DNA from: Alienimonas californiensis
GTDB lineage: Bacteria; Planctomycetota; Planctomycetia; Planctomycetales; Planctomycetaceae
Assembly: GCF_007743815.1 (NCBI RefSeq)
Contig: NZ_CP036265.1
Span: forward strand, 62,001-126,000
DNA length: 64,000 nucleotides
Reading direction: 5' to 3'
The stretch's first letter is position 1. Each line of letters starts with the position of its first letter. The translations under genes and the position numbers were made by a program. The notes under the pieces are model-generated. The model worked only from the letters and a program-made list of their open reading frames with translations. It had not been told where the DNA came from and did not search any database. Below are positions 18,255-30,069 of this stretch, one piece after another.

Positions 18255-18725
18255 ATGAGCGAATCTGACGACTTGGACCCCAAGTCCGCCAAGAAGCGGG
18301 ACGCCGCCGCCAAGAAGGCGGCCAAGCTGCGGCTGACCGACGCCGCCGTGACCGTCGTGCTCTGCGCCGACGCCAAGGAGGCCGGCTGCGCCTCCGCGAG
18401 CGAGATGAAGGCCAGTTGGAAGGCGTTGCGGAACCTGGCGAAGCGGTCGGAGAAGAAGGGCGTGCGGATCGCCGCGGTCAAAAGCGCCTGCGTGGACGTC
18501 TGCAAGTTCGGTCCGCTGGCCCAGGTGCATTCGGCCCGCACCGCCGCGACCGGGCACGGCGGGGGGGCGTGGTACGGCGGCTGCGATCCGGACACGCTGG
18601 AACGCATTCTCGCCGCCCACACGGAGGGCGGGCCGGAGCCGAGCGAGTGCCGCCTCGACGGCGGCGCCCTCGCCGACCCCGATGGGGTGATCGACGAACG
18701 GGCTCGGAGCGACGAGGAAGAATGA
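18255..18725 (+). CDS. (2Fe-2S) ferredoxin-like (thioredoxin-fold) protein
   Basis: The 156-residue cytoplasmic protein has a Lys/Ala-rich N-terminal helix, then a thioredoxin-like ferredoxin domain: VVLCADAKEAGC, SACVDVCKFGPLAQVH, and a C-terminal GAWYGGCDPDTLERILAAH. Cysteines fall at the places that hold the 2Fe-2S cluster in this family (two in the first loop, two in SACVDVC), and the GP after the fourth is typical. The tail is acidic. It is probably an electron carrier; no redox partner is adjacent. ATG 18255 is the first codon giving the charged N-terminus. Confidence 0.8.
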   Translation: MSESDDLDPKSAKKRDAAAKKAAKLRLTDAAVTVVLCADAKEAGCASASEMKASWKALRNLAKRSEKKGVRIAAVKSACVDVCKFGPLAQVHSARTAATGHGGGAWYGGCDPDTLERILAAHTEGGPEPSECRLDGGALADPDGVIDERARSDEEE

Positions 18726-18834
18726 CGCCCCGGGGCCGCGCCCGCGTCTCGCCGTCGCGGGGGGCGTTCGCCCGGGGCGGGAACGGGGCGTCCCGGTTGG
18801 CTCGCGGGAAGCGGTGTGGTTCAATCCGCCCACG

Positions 18835-19545
18835 ATGAGCGCCGCCGACCCTGCCCCGCCCGCCGCCATGCCTGAAGAGTCGAAGTCGCACGCCGTGTCC
18901 GCCGCGGCGGCCCCGACGCCGCCGGCTCAGACCGTGTGCGTGGCGAACTTTAACGACGCCGCCAAAGCCGAACGGGCGGCCGCAAAGCTCGTCCGCCTCG
19001 GTCTGCCGGCCGACGAGGTCCGCACGCTGACGAACCTGCGGGAGCGCCGGGAGTTCCTGGAGGGGTACGACCACCATCGCCCCTCGATCCACACGCAGGC
19101 CGGCGTGGGCACGGCCATTTTCGGGGGCGTGGGGGCGGTGATGTTGAGCCTCGGCGTGCTGATCCTCTTCCCGGAGCCGCCGGGGATGGAGTGGTTCTTC
19201 ATCGTCGCGTTCACCGCCGGCATCCTCGGCGCCTGCCTGGGCGGGGCCGTGGGCTGGTGGGTCTTTCAGCAGGCGGACGATCCGCAGCACCCGCTGAACG
19301 AGAAGGTCGCCCAGGCCGGCCCGGCGGTCGCGGTGCTGGACGGCGGCCACCTCGGCTCCGACGGACAGCCGATCCCGCTGGGCCGCATCGCCCGCGTGCT
19401 GGTCCGCGAGGGCGGCACCTGCCAGTACCTCTCCCCGGCGAATAAGGCCGACGCCCACCCCGGCGACACCCGCGGCGCCGACTTCAAAGACGTCTCCTTC
19501 GACCCCGCCCCCGAAGGCCGCCCCACCGCCGCGGCCGCTCACTGA
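18835..19545 (+). CDS. Membrane protein with stress-protein-like N-terminal domain
   Basis: The 236-residue product has a low-complexity leader, then VCVANFNDAAKAERAAAKLV and a RLGLPADEVRTL segment, a ferredoxin-like alpha/beta arrangement also seen at the start of the stress-type proteins at 36882 and 38097. Two hydrophobic, Gly-rich helices follow at about 90-115 and 122-145 (GTAIFGGVGAVMLSLGVLIL). The C-terminal 90 residues are soluble. Function is unknown; placement of a small regulatory domain on the inner membrane is a reasonable reading. A start 7 codons earlier (18814) is less likely. Confidence 0.65.
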   Translation: MSAADPAPPAAMPEESKSHAVSAAAAPTPPAQTVCVANFNDAAKAERAAAKLVRLGLPADEVRTLTNLRERREFLEGYDHHRPSIHTQAGVGTAIFGGVGAVMLSLGVLILFPEPPGMEWFFIVAFTAGILGACLGGAVGWWVFQQADDPQHPLNEKVAQAGPAVAVLDGGHLGSDGQPIPLGRIARVLVREGGTCQYLSPANKADAHPGDTRGADFKDVSFDPAPEGRPTAAAAH

Positions 19546-19560
19546 GCGGCGCTTCCCGTA

Positions 19561-19666
19561 AGCCCGGAGCGCAAGCTCCGGCCGGCGAGCGGAGCGAGTA
19601 CTGCGTTCGAGCGTTGCGTTGAGGAGAGGCGGACGCGGCCTCACGGCCGGAGCTTGCGCTACGGGC

Positions 19667-19667
<1 letters not shown>
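19561..19667. repeat. REP-like inverted repeat between two genes
   Basis: The left arm is 19561-19583 and the right arm 19645-19667, each 23 bp and complementary except for one position. The right arm reaches the last base of the PSD1 gene. The core AGCCCG..GCGCAAGC also occurs at 28486-28509 and 52580-52654, so this belongs to a dispersed family. It could also act as a bidirectional terminator. Confidence 0.75.
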
Positions 19668-22705
<3,038 letters not shown>

Positions 22706-22816
22706 GGGCGGACGATTACCGCAGGACTTAAGAACGGATCAACGCCGGCGATTGTAGGCGACGCCGGCGGCCGCCGTTACCCTCGGCCGGCTCGCCCCGT
22801 CCTTCGGAACGCCTCC

Positions 22817-24283
22817 ATGACGCTCGCCCCGCTGCTGTGTGCCCTGCTCGCCGGCCCCGCTGTGGGGGGCGCGCCGCCTAGCGGCGACGGCGAAGCGGGG
22901 GGGGCGAAGAAGGATCGGCCGCCGAACGTCGTCGTCATCTTCTGCGATGATCTGGGGTGGGGGGATCTGGCCTGCTTCGGGCATCCCACGATCGCGACGC
23001 CGCACCTGGACGATCTCGCCGCACGGGGGATGCGGTGGACGCAGTTTTATTGCGCCGCCCCCGTCTGCACGCCCAGCCGGGCCGGCCTGCTGACCGGCCG
23101 CATTCCGGTGCGCAGCGGCACGATGCAGAGCGACGCGAAGGGCAGCCGCCGGGTGCTGTTCCCCGACTCCGCCGGCGGCCTGCCGCCCGGCGAGGTGACG
23201 ATCGCCGAAGTCCTCAAACCGCAGGGCTACGCGACCGCCTGCGTGGGCAAGTGGCACCTCGGCCACCTGCCGCAATATCTGCCGACCGCCCAGGGCTTCG
23301 ATTATTACTACGGCATTCCCTACAGCAACGATATGGACCGCCTCGGCGGCGATCACCGGGTGAAGAATGCCTCCGGCTCGGAGAACTATGACGTGCCCCT
23401 GCTGCGCTCCAAGGCCGAGGGCGAGGTCGAAACGGTGGAGCGGCCGGCCGATCAAAAGACGATCACCCGCCGCTACGGCGAAGAGGCGGCCAGTTTTATT
23501 AAGGCGCACGCGGACGGACCGTTCTTCCTTTATCTCGCCCACAATATGCCGCACATCCCGCTGTTCGCCCCGGACGAGGTCCGCGGCGAGAGTCCCCGCG
23601 GGCTCTACGGGGACGTGATCACGGAGATCGATCGCTCCGTCGGCGCCGTGGTCCAGGCCGTGCGGGACGCCGGCGTGGAGGAGGACACCCAGATCTGGTT
23701 CACCAGCGACAACGGCCCCTGGCTGAGCTTCAAGCAGGACGGCGGCTCCGCCGGCCCGCTGCGGGGCGGCAAGGGCGGGACCTTCGAGGGCGGCGTGCGG
23801 GTGCCCACCATCTGCTGCCAGCCCGGCACGGTGCCGGCCGGCGTGGTGCAGCGGGGCCTCGGCAGCACGCTGGACTTCCTGCCCACCTTCGCCGCAATGG
23901 CCGGGGCCGAGTTGCCGGAGGGCGTGACGCTGGACGGCGTGGACCTCGCCCCGGCCCTCACCGGCCAATCGCCGGCGGGGGAGAGCCCGCGGACGGAGCA
24001 GTTCTATTGGCGTGAGGGGGATCTCTACGCCGTCCGCAGCGGCCCGTGGAAAGCGCACTTCATCACCCACGGCGAGTACGGGACCGGCTACGGCGTGCCG
24101 AACAAACGCGTCGAGTTGGAGACCCCGCTGCTGTACAACCTCGACGTCGACCCGGAGGAGCGATACGACCTCGCCGGGAAGCATCAGCAGATCGTCGATC
24201 AACTGACCGAGATCGCCGACGCCCACCGCGCCGCGATGACCCGCGGCGAAGACGTCACCGCCGCCCGCCTGCCGCGGGATTAG
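22817..24283 (+). CDS. Exported sulfatase (formylglycine type)
   Basis: The 488-residue enzyme has a signal peptide, metal-binding D44-D45 in NVVVIFCDDLGWGDLACFG, and the sulfatase signature CTPSRAGLLTGR with C84 as the residue converted to formylglycine. Further landmarks are GKWHLGH (about 153), a DNGPW metal site, and a GGKGGTFEGGVRVP segment. It would hydrolyse sulfate esters, most likely of polysaccharides, in the periplasm. ATG 22817 starts the signal peptide; the frame runs open far upstream but antisense to PSD1. Residues 17-26 (GGAPPSGDGE) come from a repeat shared with PSD1. Confidence 0.93.
   Translation: MTLAPLLCALLAGPAVGGAPPSGDGEAGGAKKDRPPNVVVIFCDDLGWGDLACFGHPTIATPHLDDLAARGMRWTQFYCAAPVCTPSRAGLLTGRIPVRSGTMQSDAKGSRRVLFPDSAGGLPPGEVTIAEVLKPQGYATACVGKWHLGHLPQYLPTAQGFDYYYGIPYSNDMDRLGGDHRVKNASGSENYDVPLLRSKAEGEVETVERPADQKTITRRYGEEAASFIKAHADGPFFLYLAHNMPHIPLFAPDEVRGESPRGLYGDVITEIDRSVGAVVQAVRDAGVEEDTQIWFTSDNGPWLSFKQDGGSAGPLRGGKGGTFEGGVRVPTICCQPGTVPAGVVQRGLGSTLDFLPTFAAMAGAELPEGVTLDGVDLAPALTGQSPAGESPRTEQFYWREGDLYAVRSGPWKAHFITHGEYGTGYGVPNKRVELETPLLYNLDVDPEERYDLAGKHQQIVDQLTEIADAHRAAMTRGEDVTAARLPRD
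22864..22894. repeat. 31-bp inverted-repeat arm in sulfatase gene
   Basis: Exact reverse complement of 22625-22655. It encodes the same GGAPPSGDGE peptide immediately after the signal peptide of the divergent sulfatase. Confidence 0.88.
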
Positions 24284-24295
24284 CCGCTCCGCGTC

Positions 24296-25003
24296 TCACA
24301 CGCCGCGTCGGTCGCCCCAGCGGGCGACGTGCAGTCGCGGACCGAACCGGAACCCGCCCTCCTCTGCCAGCCGGCGGATCGCCGGGGCGAGGCGGGCGTA
24401 TTCCGCCGACGTGCGGGCCTGCGGCATCAGGAAGACGCGGGAGCGATCGGCGTTGTGGTCGAGGAGCCATCGCTCGATCTCCGGCAGATCGTCCGGGCCC
24501 TCCACGACGAACTTCAGTTGAGAGTCGAACTCCGCCAGCAGCCGGGCGACAACGGCGGGAGCGTCGCGGGTGGCCTCGTGCCGGGCGGCCCGCCGGCCGG
24601 CCGGCGTGCTGTTGGACAGCTTCGGGGAGAGCGAAATGAGGTCCGCCGCGACCGGCCGGAAGACGGTGCCGGCGGTCTCGATCGTGACGTGCCGGCCGGC
24701 CTCCCGCAGCGCGTGCGTCAGCGGGACGACGCCCGGCGTCAGCAGCGGTTCGCCGCCGGTGAGGACAATGTGTTCGCAGTCCTCCGCCAAAAGACGTTCG
24801 CCCAGTTCCTCGACCGTGACCCGCTCCCCGCGTTCGGGGGCGTGGGAGGTGTAGGGCGTGTCGCACCAGACACAGCGCAGATTGCAGCCGACGGTGCGGA
24901 CGAACAGGCTGTCCGTCCCGGCGAGTTCCCCCTCGCCCTGGATGCTGCGAAAGACTTCGGAAAGGCGCAGCGACGGCGCCGTGCGCGTCGTCACGTCAGG
25001 CAT
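24296..25003 (-). CDS. queE: 7-carboxy-7-deazaguanine synthase
   Basis: The 235-residue radical-SAM enzyme converts 6-carboxytetrahydropterin to 7-carboxy-7-deazaguanine in queuosine/preQ0 synthesis. It shows [16 protein letters not shown] at 15-30, the FeS-binding C40-x3-C44-x2-C47 ([10 protein letters not shown]), the [11 protein letters not shown]-binding segment and a KFVVEGPDD strand. It overlaps queC by 8 bp, so the two are co-translated. queD is not in the window. Confidence 0.93.
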   Translation of the reverse strand: MPDVTTRTAPSLRLSEVFRSIQGEGELAGTDSLFVRTVGCNLRCVWCDTPYTSHAPERGERVTVEELGERLLAEDCEHIVLTGGEPLLTPGVVPLTHALREAGRHVTIETAGTVFRPVAADLISLSPKLSNSTPAGRRAARHEATRDAPAVVARLLAEFDSQLKFVVEGPDDLPEIERWLLDHNADRSRVFLMPQARTSAEYARLAPAIRRLAEEGGFRFGPRLHVARWGDRRGV

Positions 25004-25727
25004 CGGACCGAACCGCGTACGGCGCCGGGTCCGTCGCCCCCGCCGCCTCGAAACCCGCCAGCCGCAGCCGGCAACTGTCGCAGCGCCCGCAGGCCCGGCC
25101 GTCCACCGGGTCGTAACAACTGTGCGTCAGGCCGTAATCGACGTTCAGGGACAGGCCGAGGGCGATGATCTCCGCCTTCGTCAGGTCGATCAGCGGGGCG
25201 TGCACCTGGAAACGGTCGCCCTCCACGCCGGCCTTCGTGGCGAGATTCGCCAGCGTCTCGAACGCCCGCAGGAACTCCGGCCGGCAGTCGGGATAGCCGG
25301 AGTAGTCGACGGCGTTCACGCCGACGTAAATGTCCTTCGCCCCCAACACCTCGGCCCAGCCGAGGGCGACGGACAGGAACACCGTGTTGCGGGCGGGGAC
25401 GTAGGTGATGGGGATCTCCGCCGCCATCGTCGATTCGTCCCGGTCCTTGGGCACCTCAAAGTTGTCTGTGAGGGCAGACCCGCCGAACTGGGACAGGTTC
25501 AGTTCAATCACCTCCTGCCGCACCGCACCGCCGGCCTTGGCGACGCGGCGGGCGGCGTCCAGTTCGGTGCGGTGCCGCTGGCCGTAGTCGAAGGAGAGGG
25601 CGTGCGGGGCGAACCCGTCCCGCACGCAGCAGGCGAGGACGGTGGCGCTGTCCAACCCGCCGGACAGCAGCACGACCGCGGGGGCGGCCCCGCTGGGGGC
25701 CGTCGCGCTCAACGCGGTCTCACTCAT
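24996..25727 (-). CDS. queC: 7-cyano-7-deazaguanine synthase
   Basis: The 243-residue ATP-dependent enzyme turns 7-carboxy-7-deazaguanine into preQ0. The PP-loop is [12 protein letters not shown] near residue 20; [11 protein letters not shown] and [12 protein letters not shown] follow, and the C-terminal zinc site is [18 protein letters not shown]. It overlaps queE by 8 bp downstream and the DUF1499 gene by 8 bp upstream, so a three-gene operon is clear. Confidence 0.95.
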   Translation of the reverse strand: MSETALSATAPSGAAPAVVLLSGGLDSATVLACCVRDGFAPHALSFDYGQRHRTELDAARRVAKAGGAVRQEVIELNLSQFGGSALTDNFEVPKDRDESTMAAEIPITYVPARNTVFLSVALGWAEVLGAKDIYVGVNAVDYSGYPDCRPEFLRAFETLANLATKAGVEGDRFQVHAPLIDLTKAEIIALGLSLNVDYGLTHSCYDPVDGRACGRCDSCRLRLAGFEAAGATDPAPYAVRSDA

Positions 25728-26148
25728 CGCTCGCCCCCAGCCGCTTCAGGTAGGCGGTGCGGAGCTTGTCGACCCGGCGGCGATTCGTCCCCAAATCGCT
25801 GCGGCCGACCCGGCTGGCGCTGCGGAGGTGGATCACGCCGCCCTCGTCGTCGCGGCGGGCGAGCAGGTCGTCCGGGAACCGCAGCACGAGCGTGCGGACC
25901 ACGGCGTGCAGCACCGTGCCCGTATCGGACCTCAGTTTGCCACCGAGGTCCTCACGGATCACGGCCTTCAATACGCCCCACGCCGCAGCGGGATCGCCGT
26001 GAACCGGCAGCGGCTCGACGCGGCGGGCCTCCGGGGTGCCGTCCTCGCTGCACACGCAGTTCGGCGTTTTCGGACAGACCGGCAGCGGCTCGCCGGGGGC
26101 CAGGCCGGAGACGTCGGGGACGGCGGAGGACAGCAGCGACCAGATCAC
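25720..26148 (-). CDS. DUF1499 family protein
   Basis: The 142-residue product shows the DUF1499 opening [20 protein letters not shown], the [18 protein letters not shown] stretch and the [38 protein letters not shown] core. The family has no established activity. I take the GTG at 26148 ([15 protein letters not shown]), which gives a short hydrophobic lead; the frame upstream is low-complexity. It overlaps queC by 8 bp, an unusual association for the queuosine genes. Confidence 0.75.
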   Translation of the reverse strand: MIWSLLSSAVPDVSGLAPGEPLPVCPKTPNCVCSEDGTPEARRVEPLPVHGDPAAAWGVLKAVIREDLGGKLRSDTGTVLHAVVRTLVLRFPDDLLARRDDEGGVIHLRSASRVGRSDLGTNRRRVDKLRTAYLKRLGASDE

Positions 26149-26302
26149 GGTCTGCAAGGGTGACCGGCCGGCGGGCGGAATCAAGGCTGCGACGGCGGAG
26201 AGCCGGGCGGGCGGGTCGTGCGGGGGCGGCGGTCGGAGCGAACCCCCGCTGCCGGCGGGCGCCGATGAACGCCGTGGCCTTCTCCCCCCGCCCCGCCCCG
26301 CC

Positions 26303-27325
26303 GTGCCGAAAGTCGCCCGCCCCGCCGACCGGCCTTCCAACGCCGATCCCGCGCCCGTCCCGGACCGCCCCGCCGCCCGAGAGCGTTCCCCGTTCGGCCC
26401 CTCCCGTCTGCGGCGGGTCGCCGGGTGGTTCTTCACGCCCCAACGCCTGTTGATGTTGGGCCTGATCCCGCTGTGCGCGGCGGCGGTCCCCTGGGCGATC
26501 CGGCAGTTGCCGGACCTTTCGGCCCGCGAGGAATACCGGCTGACGGCCGATCGCGTGCGGCTGGAGCCTCCGCCGCCGCTGGCCGTGCCGCCGAACGTCG
26601 TGGCACAGGTGCTCGGCGAGGAGCCGGCGAGCATTCTGGAGGACGGCCTCGCCGAACGGCTGGCCGACGGCTTCGCCAAGCATCCGTGGGTGGCCGGGGT
26701 GGAGCGGGTCGAGGTGCTCTCGCCCGCCGCCGCGGTGGTGCGGCTCCGCTATCGCAGCCCCGCCGCCGCGGTCGCGGCCGGCGACGGGCTGTACCCGATC
26801 GACGCGACCGGAGTGCTGCTGCCCCCCGCGGACTTCACCCGCCCCGCCGCCGACGCCCTGCCGCGCATCGGCGGCATCGAGTCGACGCCCGGCCCCGCCG
26901 GGACGCTCTGGCCGGACCCGGCGGTGGCCGGCGCCGCGGCGATCTGCGCGGCGCTGGCGCAGGACTGGGAACGCCTGGATCTCGCCGGCGTCCGCCCGCT
27001 GGACGCCAGCGGCGCCCGCTTCTGGGAACGCGTCCGCGGCACGCCCGACGCGTCAGAGGATGAGGCGAGTGAACCGGCCGGCGACCCGCGGTTCGAACTC
27101 GTCACCCGGGCCGGGTCGCGGATCCTGTGGGGCCGCCCGCCCGGCACGACGCACCCCGGCGAACTGGCGACGGACACCAAACGCCTGCGGCTGACCCGGG
27201 ACTTGGCCGGCGTGCTGGCCGGCGAACGCTCCCGCGGGCCCGAGTGGGCCGACCTGACCGCCTGGGACGGCGTGTACCACCTGCCGCTCCGCACGGCGAT
27301 GCATCCGCACTCGCCCCGCCGGTAG
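26303..27325 (+). CDS. FtsQ/DivIB-like membrane protein (POTRA-type)
   Basis: The 340-residue product has a Pro/Arg-rich cytoplasmic N-terminus, one transmembrane helix at about 45-65 (PQRLLMLGLIPLCAAAVPW), then a POTRA-like domain: a helix-rich stretch ending FAKHPWVAGVERVEVL, a strand VVRLRYRSPAAAVAAG and LYPIDATGVLLPPADF. The last segment matches the FtsQ pattern of a strand followed by an Asp-Gly-containing turn. In divisome-bearing bacteria FtsQ recruits FtsB/FtsL. Planctomycetes lack FtsZ, so the role here is open. The start is the GTG at 26303. Confidence 0.6.
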   Translation: MPKVARPADRPSNADPAPVPDRPAARERSPFGPSRLRRVAGWFFTPQRLLMLGLIPLCAAAVPWAIRQLPDLSAREEYRLTADRVRLEPPPPLAVPPNVVAQVLGEEPASILEDGLAERLADGFAKHPWVAGVERVEVLSPAAAVVRLRYRSPAAAVAAGDGLYPIDATGVLLPPADFTRPAADALPRIGGIESTPGPAGTLWPDPAVAGAAAICAALAQDWERLDLAGVRPLDASGARFWERVRGTPDASEDEASEPAGDPRFELVTRAGSRILWGRPPGTTHPGELATDTKRLRLTRDLAGVLAGERSRGPEWADLTAWDGVYHLPLRTAMHPHSPRR

Positions 27326-27335
27326 TCTGGCCGGC

Positions 27336-28478
27336 ATGCCCGACGCCCCCCTGCCGCCGCGTCGTCCCCGCACGCCGTCGGCCGACCGCCCCGCCCGCCG
27401 TTCGACGGACGCGGGCTCGCCTCGCCCCCGAAAAAAGAGCGGTCGCAAACGGTCCAGTTCAAACGCGACCGTGTGGTGGTGGATCGGCGGGCTGACCGGC
27501 GGCGGGGCGCTGCTCCTGCTGCTCTGCTGCGGGGGCCTGTTCGTCGTGGCGAACCGGCAGATCGAGGCGGAGGGCCGCGCCCGGTTGGAGCAGGCCCAAC
27601 GGCAGGCGGAGTCCGGCGAAACCCTCGCCGAGGCTGTCGCCGGCTTCAACACGACCCTCGGCCCGCCCGGCCCGATCGAGGACCCGCCGGAGGAACCGCC
27701 GCCGGGGGCGCCGTTCGCCCTGGTGAGTTACCCGTCGCCGGTCGGCGACCTGCCGGCGTATCTCACCGCGGAGGTCGCCGAGGGGACGCTTGACCCGAAC
27801 GCACGGCGGACGGCGATCGTCTGGATCACCGGGGGCGACTGCAACACGATCGGCCCGGTCTGGGAGCCGGGACCGCCGGAGGACGATCAGACCGCCAGCG
27901 CCTTCCGCGAGGCGGGCGTCATGATGCTGTTCCCCTCCCTCCGCGGCGGCAACGCCAACCCCGGCCGGCGGGAAGGTTTTCTGGGCGAGGTGGAGGACGT
28001 GCTCGCCGCCGCGGAGTTCCTCGCCGCCCAGCCGGGGGTCGATCCGGACCGGATTTACCTTGGCGGGCATAGCACCGGCGGCACGCTGGCGGCGTTGGTG
28101 GCGGAGCGGTCCGACCGCTTCCGGGCGACCTTCGCCTTCGGCCCGGTCTTCGACGTGCGGGACTACGGCGGGGACTACCTCTACCACGTCCCCCGGAACG
28201 ACGAACGGGAGGCGCTGGTGCGGTCGCCGGGTTACTGGCTGAACGACGTGCGGACGCCGCTGTTCCTCATCGAGGGCGCCGGCGGCAACGCGGATTCGCT
28301 GCGGGAACTCCAGCGGGCGACGGACAACCCGCGGGTGCGGTGTCTCGTCGTGCCGAACGCCGACCACTTCGACGTGTTGGCTCCCGCGAACGCGGCGATC
28401 GCGGAGCAGATCCTCGCCGACGACGGCCCAACCTGCGACATCGCCCTCACCGCAGAGGAACTGGCTGGCGGGCGTTGA
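27336..28478 (+). CDS. Membrane-anchored alpha/beta hydrolase
   Basis: The 380-residue protein has a basic Pro/Arg-rich cytoplasmic tail (1-44), one transmembrane helix at about 47-72 (WWWIGGLTGGGALLLLLCC), a linker, and a prolyl-oligopeptidase-like alpha/beta hydrolase domain from about 125. The nucleophile elbow is GGHSTGGT (Ser near 247), the preceding helix segment is VDPDRIYL, and the catalytic His is probably that of PNADHFDV near 348. It starts 10 bp after the FtsQ-like gene and is likely co-transcribed. The substrate is unknown. Confidence 0.82.
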   Translation: MPDAPLPPRRPRTPSADRPARRSTDAGSPRPRKKSGRKRSSSNATVWWWIGGLTGGGALLLLLCCGGLFVVANRQIEAEGRARLEQAQRQAESGETLAEAVAGFNTTLGPPGPIEDPPEEPPPGAPFALVSYPSPVGDLPAYLTAEVAEGTLDPNARRTAIVWITGGDCNTIGPVWEPGPPEDDQTASAFREAGVMMLFPSLRGGNANPGRREGFLGEVEDVLAAAEFLAAQPGVDPDRIYLGGHSTGGTLAALVAERSDRFRATFAFGPVFDVRDYGGDYLYHVPRNDEREALVRSPGYWLNDVRTPLFLIEGAGGNADSLRELQRATDNPRVRCLVVPNADHFDVLAPANAAIAEQILADDGPTCDIALTAEELAGGR

Positions 28479-28485
28479 GGCCGAA

Positions 28486-28509
28486 CCGCCTCGGCTCGCG
28501 CTTCGGGCT
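28486..28509. repeat. Single arm of the AGCCCG-type REP family
   Basis: Read on the minus strand this matches the core of the repeats at 19561 and 52580 (AGCCCGAAGCGCGAGCCGAG). Only one arm is found here. Confidence 0.5.
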
Positions 28510-28534
28510 GTCGATCAGAGCGGTCCGCGGATCG

Positions 28535-28631
28535 CCGTAGCGGCGGCTTTCAGCCGCCGACTGTCGGCGAGGCCCGTCTCCAACTCCCGCTCGCTCCGCT
28601 CACGGACGGCGGCAGGATGCCGCCGCTACGG
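28535..28631. repeat. Two-hairpin palindromic unit (BIME-like)
   Basis: CCGTAGCGGCGG (28535-28546) is the exact complement of 28620-28631. Each end also folds on itself: CGGCGGCT/AGCCGCCG at 28541-28559 with loop TTC, and CGGCGGCA/TGCCGCCG at 28607-28625 with loop GGA. The unit lies between convergent genes and may terminate transcription from both. Confidence 0.7.
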
Positions 28632-28647
28632 GTCCTCGAGCTCTGCT

Positions 28648-29940
28648 TTAGCCGGCCCGCAGGGCGTCGTTGATGAGGTGGCAGAGCACCGCGGTGCGGT
28701 GGCCGGCCTGGACGGGGGCGAACAGGGTTTCCTCGCCGGCGAGCGACCGCAGGAAGTTCGCGTGGTGGGAGGCGGTGCGGCCGAGGTCGACGTCGGTTGC
28801 GGCGTCCAGCAGGGCGGCCGGTTCGGCGGTCGTCGCCCCGCCGTGGACGGCGACGAACACCTCGCCTCTCTCCCCGACGAACCGCAGCCCGCGTTCGCCC
28901 TCGGTCGTGCCGACGTAGTCCGGGCCGCAGGAGAACGTCACCCGGAAGTCGTACCGCATCGGGGCGTCGTAAAAGGCACCGGGGCGGTCGCCGCCGGTTC
29001 CGGTGACGGACGTGGGCCGCCAGTCCTCGGCGTCGTCCCGGCCGGTGGCCAACTGGGCGATGTCGAGGATGTGGGCGCCGCGGTCGGTGATTTCGCCGGC
29101 GCCGAAGGCGCTGACGAACCGCCACCAGAAGTGCGGCCCGGTCTGGGGCATCCAGCCGGGCAACTGCGGATCGACCGCTTTCATATCTGGCCAAGTCGCC
29201 GGGCCGGGGGCGGCGGCGGTCGAATCGCCCAACCACATCGCGTAGTCCAGCGAGGAGGGCGGCGGCACCGTCGGGGCCGCGACGGTCGTCGCGGCGACGG
29301 CCCGGTGGTGCTCCTGCTCGGTGGGCATCTGCAGGACGACCTCCTTCAGCGCCCCCAGCGCCCCGCCGCGGATCAGCTCGCAGGCCCGCCGCACCCGGTC
29401 GTTGCTGCGTTCGTGACTGCCGACCTGCAACAGCACGTCGTTCCGCCGGGCCGCGGCGAGGATCGCGTCGCAGTCCGCCACGCTGTTCGCCAGCGGCTTC
29501 TCGCAGTAAACGGCCAAGCCCGCGTCGGCGGCGGCGATGGAGGCCGGGGCGTGCTGGTGGTCCGGGGTGGCGACGATGACGGCGTCCAGATCGGCCCCGA
29601 CCGCTTGCAGCAGCGCCGCGTGATTGTCGAAGCCGAGGCACTCCGCGCCGCCGCCGTTCAGGGCGTTCGCCAGGGCGACGGCGTCGGCGGTGCGGGCGGA
29701 GTCCGCATCGCAGACCGCGATCGCCCGCACGGGGCCGACGTCGGCGGCCTTGGCGGCGTCGAACATCCGCGACAGGTTGTGCCGCCCCTGCCCGCCGCAG
29801 CCGATCAGGGCGAGGTTCGTCACCCCGTCCGTCCGCTTCGACTCGCCCGGCGCCAACGCGGCCCGGGTCGGCTTCGACCATCCGGCGACGGCCGCCGTGG
29901 CGGCGGAGGCCCCTAAGAACAAACGACGGCTGGCGGACAT
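28648..29940 (-). CDS. Tat-exported Gfo/Idh/MocA family oxidoreductase
   Basis: The 430-residue protein opens with a twin-arginine signal (SASRRLFLGASAATAAVAG). The NAD(P)-binding Rossmann start is NLALIGCGGQGRHNLSRM at about 42-58, followed by AIAVCDAD and the family's YCEKPLA segment near 143, whose Lys is catalytic. The C-terminal part includes RGAHILDIAQ, typical of planctomycete members. Export of a nicotinamide-dependent enzyme folded with cofactor fits Tat. The reaction is probably on a sugar or cyclitol, but the substrate is unknown. Confidence 0.88.
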   Translation of the reverse strand: MSASRRLFLGASAATAAVAGWSKPTRAALAPGESKRTDGVTNLALIGCGGQGRHNLSRMFDAAKAADVGPVRAIAVCDADSARTADAVALANALNGGGAECLGFDNHAALLQAVGADLDAVIVATPDHQHAPASIAAADAGLAVYCEKPLANSVADCDAILAAARRNDVLLQVGSHERSNDRVRRACELIRGGALGALKEVVLQMPTEQEHHRAVAATTVAAPTVPPPSSLDYAMWLGDSTAAAPGPATWPDMKAVDPQLPGWMPQTGPHFWWRFVSAFGAGEITDRGAHILDIAQLATGRDDAEDWRPTSVTGTGGDRPGAFYDAPMRYDFRVTFSCGPDYVGTTEGERGLRFVGERGEVFVAVHGGATTAEPAALLDAATDVDLGRTASHHANFLRSLAGEETLFAPVQAGHRTAVLCHLINDALRAG

Positions 29941-30069
29941 CAACGGATACCTCGGCAGAACGATACGGACGACAGACCGGCGGCGGCCCCCGAAAACTAC
30001 CCGCCCCCGAAGCCGCACGCAATCGGAGGCGTCGATCCGTTCGTAACCTCGGCGGACGAGGCCGCGGCG

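Noticed and set aside
18791-18806. GG-N10-GC near TTGGCTCGCGGGAAGC as a sigma-54 promoter for the gene at 18835
   Set aside because: Three or more mismatches outside the GG/GC pair, and in DNA this GC-rich such spacing arises by chance.
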